The notes under the pieces are model-generated. The model had not been told where the DNA came from and made no database searches. It saw only the letters and a program-made list of their open reading frames with translations. Below are positions 1 through 5,725 of a DNA stretch of 9,190 nucleotides, one piece after another (the first letter of the stretch is position 1; the number at the start of each line of letters is the position of its first letter). This DNA is from Prevotellaceae bacterium (GTDB lineage Bacteria; Bacteroidota; Bacteroidia; Bacteroidales; UBA932): positions 1-9,190 of the forward strand of contig JAIRKX010000112.1 of NCBI GenBank assembly GCA_031259805.1. Direction: 5' to 3'. The position numbers and the translations under genes are program-made.

Positions 1-308
1 TACCCTCATCTCATGAAGGTTTGCCTATCTCTCTGCTGGAAGCAATGAGTTATCGTCTTCCTGTGATTGCAAGCAATATTCCGGCAAATCTGGAAATCGG
101 ACTGCTTTCGGAATGTTATTTTCAAGTAGGCAATGTGCAGGAATTAGCGGAGCGTTTAAATAAGGCAATAGATGAATCGGTGCAACCAATTAATTATGAT
201 ATGAAAAAATATGATTGGAATGAAATAGCAAAACAGGTATCTGATGTGTATAATATGATGAATTGCGACGTTAATCGAATCGACATGACTCAGTATATTA
301 AAAGATAA
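1..308 (+). CDS. GT4-family glycosyltransferase, C-terminal fragment (5' end outside window)
   Basis: This is the last ~101 codons of a glycosyltransferase whose start lies left of the window; the frame is already open at base 3. The first visible residues read PSSHEGLPISLLEAMS. This is the nucleotide-sugar-binding motif of GT-B retaining glycosyltransferases (GT4/group 1), with the two glutamates spaced E-X7-E. It is followed by the usual 'PVIAS' strand and an amphipathic C-terminal tail. Such enzymes are cytosolic or membrane-associated and transfer a sugar from an activated nucleotide donor to a growing lipid-linked glycan. Donor and acceptor cannot be told from this fragment. The stop is 6 bases before the rhomboid ATG, and a sugar-phosphate transferase follows, so it belongs to a surface-polysaccharide operon. 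The DNA is very AT-rich (15 G+C in the 60 bases 181-240), typical of such loci. Confidence 0.9.
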   Translation, partial: PSSHEGLPISLLEAMSYRLPVIASNIPANLEIGLLSECYFQVGNVQELAERLNKAIDESVQPINYDMKKYDWNEIAKQVSDVYNMMNCDVNRIDMTQYIKR

Positions 309-314
309 AAATAG

Positions 315-929
315 ATGAACCCATTTACAGTATTAACTTTTATCACTGCGGGTGTCAGTATTCTGGCTTTTTGGAACAGGCGCCTTTTGAATAACCTGCT
401 GCTGTATCCCTATATAATGGTGCGAAAGAACCAGTGGTACAGGATTATCTCCCATGCGTTTATTCATGCGGACTGGATGCACCTGCTCTTTAATATGATT
501 GCTTTATGGTCGTTTGGGGAGTTTGTTTTTCATGTATTAGCAGGCATGACGGCTTCTCCCGTGCTGCATGCTATGACTCTGTATTTTACAGCTATATTAT
601 TTTCTTCGCTTCCCGATATAGTGAAAAAACGGAATAGTCCGGATTATGCCAGTCTGGGGGCATCGGGTGCGGTATCGGCGGTGGTTTTCTTTGCTATACT
701 GGCAGATCCGTGGATGATGCTGTATGTATTTTTCATTCCTTGTCCCGGCATTCTATTCGGCATTGTATATCTACTCTATTCCAACTATATGAGCAAAAGG
801 GGCGGCGACATCATCAATCATAGCGCGCATCTGTACGGGGCGGTTTGGGGATTATTATACCCGATATTTGTACACCCGGGCATTTATATGGATTTTATTT
901 ATAAGTTGCTGCATCCGAGCCTCTGGTGA
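315..929 (+). CDS. Rhomboid family intramembrane serine protease
   Basis: A 204-residue polytopic membrane protein with the full GlpG-type catalytic signature. Residues 47-60 (HAFIHADWMHLLFN) match the H-x3-N motif in TM2, with H56 and N60 as oxyanion-hole residues. GASGAVSA at 115-122 carries the catalytic serine S117 in TM4. The segment around H172 (AHLYGAVWG) supplies the TM6 histidine of the Ser-His dyad. About six hydrophobic segments are visible (roughly 4-20, 54-76, 85-100, 114-130, 134-156, 170-190), the minimal bacterial rhomboid core with no added cytosolic domain. Rhomboids cut transmembrane or lipid-proximal segments of other membrane proteins; the substrate here is unknown. The ATG at 315 is 6 bases after the preceding stop, and 37 bases separate its stop from the next gene, so co-transcription is likely. 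No Shine-Dalgarno is seen; the leader is A-rich. Finding it between two glycan genes is unusual. Confidence 0.93.
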   Translation: MNPFTVLTFITAGVSILAFWNRRLLNNLLLYPYIMVRKNQWYRIISHAFIHADWMHLLFNMIALWSFGEFVFHVLAGMTASPVLHAMTLYFTAILFSSLPDIVKKRNSPDYASLGASGAVSAVVFFAILADPWMMLYVFFIPCPGILFGIVYLLYSNYMSKRGGDIINHSAHLYGAVWGLLYPIFVHPGIYMDFIYKLLHPSLW

Positions 930-966
930 TTATCTTCTATTTTTAAACATTCAATTTATCGTCATT

Positions 967-2352
967 ATGCAAAAGTTCGGTCGTTATAGAGCGGCGATTA
1001 TCGCACTGATTATAACAGAAGATATGATTTCCCTCAATGTGTTGTTTTGGATATTGTTGTGCTGCTTTGATGCCAATGTGGAAAGCATTCCTTATAAATG
1101 GTTGCAAATATTGATTAATTTGGGCTACCTGATCAGTATAGCCATCGTCAAACTGGAAAGTGATTTCCGTCAATGGCGATTTAGCGACTTGTTGAGGACG
1201 AGTGTTTACCAGATCTTTATTGTTTCCATTGTAGTGATATGTTGCCTGTTTGCCTTAAAAATTTCCGAGGATATTTCTCGCCTGTTCATTGTGCTTTTTT
1301 TGGGTATTGCGTTTGTTACGATGACTGTCCTGCACCTGTTTACGCGGCAAATCCTGCGCGCTACTATCAACAGCGAAAGGCGGCGTGAGAGGGCGATTAT
1401 TCTGGGCGCAGGGCCGGTAGGCCGGAAGCTTTATGCCGAACTGGCCCAGAATAAGTATCTTGGTATCCATGTGGACGGCCTCTTCGACGACGATACAACT
1501 AAAAATAAGGGAGATGTTTTGGGGACTGTCGAGCAGGCTAAAGAATATGCCATAGCCAATCGAGTGTCTAAAATCTATAGCACGCTCCCTATCTCGGCTA
1601 AAAATAAAATTATTGATTTCATGCATTTTTCGGAGCATAACATTATTCATTTTCACATTGTCCCGCAGATAGGGTACTACACGAATACCCCGGTGGTGCT
1701 CGAATATGCGGGCGATATGCCGATTTTTTCTATCCGGAAAGTGCCGCTGAATAACTGGCATAGCACGATGGTTAAGCGGGCGCTGGATATTCTCGTTTCG
1801 TTGGTGTTTTTAGTTGCATTTTTCCCGTTGATTTATATCATATTGGGAATACTTATTAAAATCAGTTCGCCGGGGCCGGTGTTTTTCACGCAGGAACGTA
1901 CGGGTTTCAAAGGGAGAAAGTTTAAGTGTTATAAGTTCCGCAGTATGAAATGCAACAAAGAAGCTCATACCAAGCAAGCCAGCGCCGGGGACGACCGCAA
2001 AACGCGAATAGGCAACTTCATGCGCCGCACGAACCTCGACGAGCTGCCGCAATTTATCAATGTGTTCAAAGGCGACATGTCGCTTGTGGGGCCGCGTCCA
2101 CATATGTTGTTGCATACTACGGAATATTCCCGGTTAATCAACCAGTATATGGTTCGGCATCTTATCAAGCCCGGCATTACCGGATGGGCGCAAATCAACG
2201 GCTTCAGGGGTGAAACAAATACGCTGGAGAAAATGGAAGGCCGCATCAGGAAAGATATTTGGTATATCGAAAACTGGTCGGTGCTGCTGGATCTGGAGAT
2301 TATGGTAAAAACCCTGCTGCTTATGTTTAAAGGAGATAAGAAAGCCTATTAG
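967..2352 (+). CDS. Polyprenyl-phosphate sugar-1-phosphate transferase (WcaJ-type, initiates surface glycan synthesis)
   Basis: A 461-residue membrane enzyme. It transfers a sugar-1-phosphate from a nucleotide sugar to undecaprenyl phosphate, the first step of capsule, exopolysaccharide or O-antigen repeat assembly. The N-terminus has about four hydrophobic segments (roughly 9-34, 45-61, 79-97, 104-126). A Rossmann-like domain follows, with GAGPVG at 147-152. The transferase domain runs from 269 to the end: a hydrophobic helix (~274-297), SSPGPVFFTQERTG, the catalytic Asp-Glu pair D358-E359 in LDELPQ, then VGPRP at 374-378 and the KPGITGWAQINGFRG segment. Length and order fit the large WcaJ/CpsE class; the sugar (glucose or another hexose) cannot be settled. 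The frame is open from 868, but ATG 967 is preferred: 868 would overlap the rhomboid by 62 bases and add 33 residues with no family counterpart. It is the last gene before a strong terminator. Confidence 0.93.
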   Translation: MQKFGRYRAAIIALIITEDMISLNVLFWILLCCFDANVESIPYKWLQILINLGYLISIAIVKLESDFRQWRFSDLLRTSVYQIFIVSIVVICCLFALKISEDISRLFIVLFLGIAFVTMTVLHLFTRQILRATINSERRRERAIILGAGPVGRKLYAELAQNKYLGIHVDGLFDDDTTKNKGDVLGTVEQAKEYAIANRVSKIYSTLPISAKNKIIDFMHFSEHNIIHFHIVPQIGYYTNTPVVLEYAGDMPIFSIRKVPLNNWHSTMVKRALDILVSLVFLVAFFPLIYIILGILIKISSPGPVFFTQERTGFKGRKFKCYKFRSMKCNKEAHTKQASAGDDRKTRIGNFMRRTNLDELPQFINVFKGDMSLVGPRPHMLLHTTEYSRLINQYMVRHLIKPGITGWAQINGFRGETNTLEKMEGRIRKDIWYIENWSVLLDLEIMVKTLLLMFKGDKKAY

Positions 2353-2384
2353 TTGATTTTCGGGTTTTGACCGTTAGCTTTTAG

Positions 2385-2418
2385 AAAAAGGCTGTACTAT
2401 TTGTAGTACAGCCTTTTT
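2385..2418 (+). terminator. Intrinsic terminator at the end of the polysaccharide operon
   Basis: A perfect 15-bp stem (2385-2399 paired with 2404-2418) closes a TTTG loop. The right arm ends in five T. It starts 33 bases after the stop of the sugar-phosphate transferase. Because the left arm starts with five A, the structure would also work for transcription from the opposite strand. This is the strongest secondary structure in the window and marks the operon boundary. Confidence 0.93.
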
Positions 2419-2500
2419 GTTTTGGGGGGGCTTCGGAGAGGGGGTAGAGTCAGGGCTGACGCATCTAATACATATAGGATGATGTGGCGATTCATTGCTC

Positions 2501-2550
2501 CGTCATTGCAAGAAGCCCCCACGCTACGCTCGGGGCAGGCTCTGCGACGA
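2501..2550. repeat. Partial copy of the CGTCATTGC repeat, with GC-rich insert
   Basis: CGTCATTGCAAG at 2501-2512 matches the head of the adjacent inverted repeat (CGTCATTGCGAG at 2555-2566) at 11 of 12 positions. It then runs into a GC-rich stretch (2515-2550, including CCCCCACGCTACGCTCGGGG). From memory of Bacteroidota genomes, such GC-rich inserts are found attached to this repeat family. It reads as a truncated or nested second copy abutting the full one. Confidence 0.6.
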
Positions 2551-2640
2551 AGCGCGTCATTGCGAGGATGAAGTCCGAAGCAATCCGGAAAGGGCAAATG
2601 TGCTGGATTGCTTCGGGCTTCGCCCTCGCAAAGACGCGCT
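2551..2640. repeat. Imperfect inverted repeat, REP/MITE-like intergenic element
   Basis: Two 38-base arms (2551-2588 and 2603-2640) are inverted copies that agree at 33 of 38 positions, around a 14-base centre. The outer end of each arm is AGCGCGTC and the inner end is GAAGCAATCC. The arms resemble the 'CGTCATTGCGAGG...GAAGCAATCC' palindromic repeats scattered between genes in Bacteroidota, as I recall them. There is no transposase and no obvious target-site duplication. It could fold into a long hairpin in DNA or RNA. Its age is suggested by five arm mismatches. Confidence 0.8.
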
Positions 2641-2725
2641 ACGATAAGCCGGGTTTGCGACAATTTGAAATACACCCGTACAGAGTATCTGCGGGGGTAG
2701 CCATGCACCCTTCACACTTTTTTCG

Positions 2726-2733
2726 TATCTTTG
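2726..2733 (+). promoter_or_regulatory. Bacteroidota-type -7 promoter element for the reductase gene
   Basis: TATCTTTG matches the TAnnTTTG -7 consensus of the Bacteroidota primary sigma factor. Transcription would start near 2738-2741, leaving a leader of about 40 bases before the ATG at 2779. No TTG-type -33 box is visible at the expected distance, so the call rests on the -7 element, its position just after the repeat and terminator, and the absence of another candidate. Confidence 0.6.
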
Positions 2734-2778
2734 TTCGCAGAAGAAGAAGCATTACTAATCCCTCGAAAAACAAACGAT

Positions 2779-4104
2779 ATGGACAGACACATTGGTATCC
2801 GAAAAGAAACAAAATCGTTGCGCGAATGCCGGGCGCCGATCACGCCGTATTTTGCCGAAAAATTAATGCGCCAAAACGACCTGTATTTCGTCATACAGCG
2901 GTCGGATAAACGGATATTCATGGATGTGGAATACGAGCACTGCGGCGTCGAGCTGGCCGATAACCTGCATGATTGCGACGTGATTTTCGGCATTAAGGAA
3001 ATCCCGATGCACGAAATCGAATACGACAAAACGTACATCATTTTTTCGCATACGCATAAGGAACAACCATACAATATGCCGATGCTGCGGACGTTCATCG
3101 AGCGTCGCTGCACGCTGATCGACTACGAATGTATCCGCGACGAGCGTGGGCATCGTCTTGTGGCGTTCGGCTACTACGCCGGTCTGGCCGGCATGATTAA
3201 TACCCTGTGGGCGCTGGGCGAGCGCTATAAACGGCAGGGTATCGCGACGCCCTTCACGCAACTGCAACAGGCATTCCGCTATAAAAGCCTGATCGCCGCC
3301 CGCCGCGAACTGAGGGCAATCGGCGAGGCAATCGCTACACGAGGAATTCCGGAAGAGATTGCGCCGCTGACGGTCGGTATCGTCGGACGGGGACGAGTGT
3401 CGAAGGGCGCACAGGAGATTATGAACCTGTTCCCCATTCAGGACATTGCTCCCGCCGACCTGCTTAAAATCGAGAAGAGCGGCAATTTTTCCAATAAAAT
3501 TATTTACCGCGTGCTGTTTACCGAAAGCGACATCGCCGCGCCGTCGACCCCCGGACATCCGTTTGTACTGAAGGAATACTACAAGGCGGGACAGACGTAT
3601 CGGAATATTTTCGAACGATACGTTGAATACCTGTCCGTCGTGGTCAACGGTATTTTCTGGCATGAAAAAATGCCGCGTCTGATTACATCCGATTACCTCG
3701 AACAACTGTTCCGCAACACGCCGCACCCGAAGCTGACCGTCGTCGGTGATATTACCTGCGACCCCTGCGGATCGATTGAGTTTACGCACCGAGCGACCGA
3801 CGTCGAACATCCTATCTTCATCTACAACCCGCTGACACGCCTGCCGGTGACCGGCTTCGACGGCGAAGGTATCGCAGTGATGGCTGTCGACATCTTACCC
3901 AGCGAACTGCCGCGCGACGCCTCCAACAGCTTCTCGGAACTGCTCGAAGAGTTCGTCGTCCCTATTGCTATGGCCGACTATACCAAACCCTACGAGGAAC
4001 TCCCTCTCCCCTACCCTGTCAAAAAAGCAGTCATCGTGCTGGCAGGGAAGCTGACGCCGAAGTATGCATATTTGGAGAAAGCCTGCAATCTGCATACTTA
4101 TTGA
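2779..4104 (+). CDS. Stand-alone lysine-ketoglutarate reductase/saccharopine dehydrogenase-like oxidoreductase
   Basis: A 441-residue soluble protein of the alanine dehydrogenase/transhydrogenase-N superfamily. The start (GIRKE at 6-10, R18-A19-P20 and TP at 22-23) is the family's substrate-domain opening. FSHTHKEQPYNMPML (89-103) and GDITCDPCGSIEFT (323-336) match the lysine-ketoglutarate reductase half of saccharopine-pathway enzymes. GIVGRGRVSKGAQEI (200-214) is a dinucleotide-binding glycine motif. That family couples lysine and 2-oxoglutarate to saccharopine with NAD(P)H, or the reverse; direction and substrate here are inferred only. There is no fused C-terminal saccharopine dehydrogenase and no such partner gene nearby. 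The frame is open upstream to 2731, but that would start inside the promoter element; ATG 2779 begins exactly at the conserved N-terminus. Its GC content is higher than in the polysaccharide genes. Confidence 0.85.
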   Translation: MDRHIGIRKETKSLRECRAPITPYFAEKLMRQNDLYFVIQRSDKRIFMDVEYEHCGVELADNLHDCDVIFGIKEIPMHEIEYDKTYIIFSHTHKEQPYNMPMLRTFIERRCTLIDYECIRDERGHRLVAFGYYAGLAGMINTLWALGERYKRQGIATPFTQLQQAFRYKSLIAARRELRAIGEAIATRGIPEEIAPLTVGIVGRGRVSKGAQEIMNLFPIQDIAPADLLKIEKSGNFSNKIIYRVLFTESDIAAPSTPGHPFVLKEYYKAGQTYRNIFERYVEYLSVVVNGIFWHEKMPRLITSDYLEQLFRNTPHPKLTVVGDITCDPCGSIEFTHRATDVEHPIFIYNPLTRLPVTGFDGEGIAVMAVDILPSELPRDASNSFSELLEEFVVPIAMADYTKPYEELPLPYPVKKAVIVLAGKLTPKYAYLEKACNLHTY

Positions 4105-4116
4105 CCGGCTTATTGG

Positions 4117-4164
4117 TTTATTGATTTATTGGGCAAATCAACAAATAAGCAAATCAATAAATCC
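4117..4164. repeat. AT-rich hairpin and tandem 16-base repeat between genes
   Basis: TTTATTGATTT (4117-4127) is perfectly complementary to AAATCAATAAA (4151-4161) with a 23-base loop. It sits 12 bases after the reductase stop and 15 bases before the next -7 element. The right side also holds a tandem pair, GCAAATCAACAAATAA (4133-4148) and GCAAATCAATAAATCC (4149-4164), matching at 13 of 16 positions. There is no T-tract, so I do not call it a terminator; an operator or simple AT-rich filler are both possible. Confidence 0.5.
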
Positions 4165-4176
4165 CGAAAAAATCAC

Positions 4177-4184
4177 TACATTTG
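4177..4184 (+). promoter_or_regulatory. Bacteroidota-type -7 element, unusually close to the start codon
   Basis: TACATTTG fits TAnnTTTG exactly. Its last base is only 5 bases before the ATG at 4190, so the expected transcription start (about 4-7 bases downstream) falls at or next to the start codon. This implies a leaderless or nearly leaderless mRNA if the promoter is used. No clear -33 TTG box is seen. Confidence 0.6.
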
Positions 4185-4189
4185 TAACT

Positions 4190-5683
4190 ATGAAAAGATA
4201 TTGTTGTATCCTGTTATTTTCTTGTTTGGCGGTCTTTTCCGGCGGGGCGCAGGTGTGCCAAACACAAGGGGAAATAATTCGCGCCGTATCGGTCAATGCC
4301 GCAGGATACCCCGAAATCACTTGGGATGCCTCCGCAAGCTACTACCCAACCGCTGTGGGCTACATTGTTTACGATTATTTAGGAGGCGCCGCCTGCTCGA
4401 ATTATATCGGCGAAGTGAGCTTGGGTATAGGGACATTTACACATACCGCGGCCACAATCCCGCTCACCGGGCCACGTACCTATACGATGGCTATTAAAAC
4501 CACCACCACGCCGATGCCCCTGACACGCCAACATGCATACCCTTTCCTGCAGGCAACGTACGACAGCTGCACCTATGCCATTACGATGCAATGGACGCCC
4601 TACGAAGGATGGGACGGAACGACGACCTATAAAATCATCGGCGGCACGCAGGGCGACCCGCCGATGACATGGACGACCGGCCACACGGCCACAAGCTATA
4701 CGATAAGCAACGTCCCCGACAATGTATTCTACGACCTGTACGTAGTTGCCGTCCACCCGACCGACGCGACCATTACCGCTACATCCAACCGCGTAACCGT
4801 CGATACGAAAACCTCGCAGCGCCCCCTTACCATGCTGATTTCGGCAATCGAATACGTGGATAACGCCGTCGCGTTGCAGTTTGCCATCGACCCGGCGACG
4901 CGCCTTTCGACCTTCCACCTGACCCGCAGCAGCAACTGGTCCGACGGCTATACCGTTATTCATACCTTCTCCGATAAAACGTTGACGACCTACACCGACA
5001 CTCCGGTCGACACGCGCTACTACTACCGCCTGACCGCCGAAAACTATTGCCGGATGGAAGCCGTGCAGGGAAGCATTCTACAAAATATCCCCATGACCAT
5101 GGAAGCCCGCGAGGGAGCATGGCTGCTGACGTGGTATCCGGGAAATGATTACTCATTGATCAACTATATAATCATGAATCCGCCCTACACCCTGAAACGC
5201 CTGCAGCCGCAGCCGGCCACGCTGCTCAGTCAGGCGCCCGATACGACGTACACAGACGCTATTGATTTGTCGAATCCGGCGCTGCTGTACTGCTACCGTG
5301 TCGAAGGCGAAGTCTGGGGCGGGGTGAGCGCAACGGAAGTATGCCAGACCTACCGTCCGCAAATGGATATGCCCGATGCCATCGACCCGAAAAGCCTGCT
5401 GACGAACCCTGCCACCGGACGGCAACGGAATCAGTTCGGGCCAATCGTGTACGCCAGCCCAACGTCCTACCGCTACAAAATGGAAATATATACCCGCAAC
5501 GGCGATCTCATAGCGTCGATAGAGAAAAACGAATCCGATTCGCCATTAGACAAATCGTGGACAGGCATGAACCGCCACGGCGCTCCGGTACAGGAAGGCC
5601 TTTACCTCTATAATGTGCAGGTAACTTACGCCGACGGCCAAACCGATATACGCACAGGAAGCGTAACGGTGATCTATGAATAA
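4190..5683 (+). CDS. Secreted fibronectin-III-like multidomain protein with T9SS type B-like C-terminal domain
   Basis: A 497-residue exported protein of unknown specific function. The N-terminus has K2-R3, a hydrophobic core (~5-17) and a probable signal-peptidase I site after SGGA (A20|Q21). The body contains about four beta-rich units that look like fibronectin type III, each opening with an aromatic/hydrophobic strand (near 44, 133, 228 and 311) and rich in Thr, Tyr and 'YxxxV' strands. From ~416 to the end (YRYKMEIYTRNGD, WTGMNRHGAPVQEGLYLYNV, final GSVTVIYE) it resembles the gliding-motility-associated/type B C-terminal domain that directs export through the type IX secretion system. 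The cell surface or outside is therefore the likely location. The frame is open upstream to 4064, but ATG 4190 gives the signal peptide. No T9SS gene lies in the window. Confidence 0.78.
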   Translation: MKRYCCILLFSCLAVFSGGAQVCQTQGEIIRAVSVNAAGYPEITWDASASYYPTAVGYIVYDYLGGAACSNYIGEVSLGIGTFTHTAATIPLTGPRTYTMAIKTTTTPMPLTRQHAYPFLQATYDSCTYAITMQWTPYEGWDGTTTYKIIGGTQGDPPMTWTTGHTATSYTISNVPDNVFYDLYVVAVHPTDATITATSNRVTVDTKTSQRPLTMLISAIEYVDNAVALQFAIDPATRLSTFHLTRSSNWSDGYTVIHTFSDKTLTTYTDTPVDTRYYYRLTAENYCRMEAVQGSILQNIPMTMEAREGAWLLTWYPGNDYSLINYIIMNPPYTLKRLQPQPATLLSQAPDTTYTDAIDLSNPALLYCYRVEGEVWGGVSATEVCQTYRPQMDMPDAIDPKSLLTNPATGRQRNQFGPIVYASPTSYRYKMEIYTRNGDLIASIEKNESDSPLDKSWTGMNRHGAPVQEGLYLYNVQVTYADGQTDIRTGSVTVIYE

Positions 5684-5707
5684 TGGTTAATAGTGCAGGG
5701 CATCTAA

Positions 5708-5723
5708 GCAAATCAACAATAAA
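5708..5723 (+). repeat. Third copy of the GCAAATCAACAA motif, directly before the rel start codon
   Basis: GCAAATCAACAATAAA repeats the first 12 bases of the motif found at 4133-4148 before the secreted-protein gene. It ends two bases before the rel ATG, so it occupies the ribosome-entry region. It may act as an A-rich translation enhancer of the kind Bacteroidota use instead of a Shine-Dalgarno, or be chance in AT-rich DNA. No TAnnTTTG element lies in the 42-base gap, so rel may be read from an upstream promoter. Confidence 0.4.
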
Positions 5724-5725
5724 CC

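Larger units (their letters stand above)
2353..2778. other. Intergenic region without a supportable gene
   Basis: This stretch of 426 bases separates the polysaccharide cluster from the downstream genes. It contains a terminator hairpin (2385-2418), a run of seven G (2424-2430), a composite CGTCATTGC-headed inverted-repeat element (2501-2640) and a -7 promoter match (2726-2733). Open frames on both strands here run through the repeat, have no recognisable protein features and are considered non-coding. Bases 2431-2500 and 2641-2720 show nothing I can identify. Confidence 0.75.

Noticed and set aside
868..966. Upstream ATG extension of the sugar-phosphate transferase
   Set aside because: It would overlap the rhomboid by 62 bases and add 33 residues not typical of the family; ATG 967 starts at the expected point before the first membrane segment.
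2424..2430. Run of seven G after the terminator as a phase-variable tract or quadruplex
   Set aside because: It is not inside or just before a gene, and the nearby G-runs do not form four regular tracts.
2484..2909. Plus-strand open frame of 141 codons across the intergenic repeat
   Set aside because: It translates the inverted repeat and then the wrong frame of the reductase gene; the protein has no family features.
2863..3810. Long minus-strand open frame (315 codons) opposite the reductase gene
   Set aside because: It lies wholly antisense to a gene with clear family motifs, is rich in His/Arg/Val as expected from reverse reading of GC-rich codons, and shows no domain.
4190..4249. Possible lipoprotein signal (Cys at residue 12 after LLFS)
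   Set aside because: Phe at the -2 position does not fit a lipobox well, and the hydrophobic core continues past this Cys to a good signal-peptidase I site after A20.
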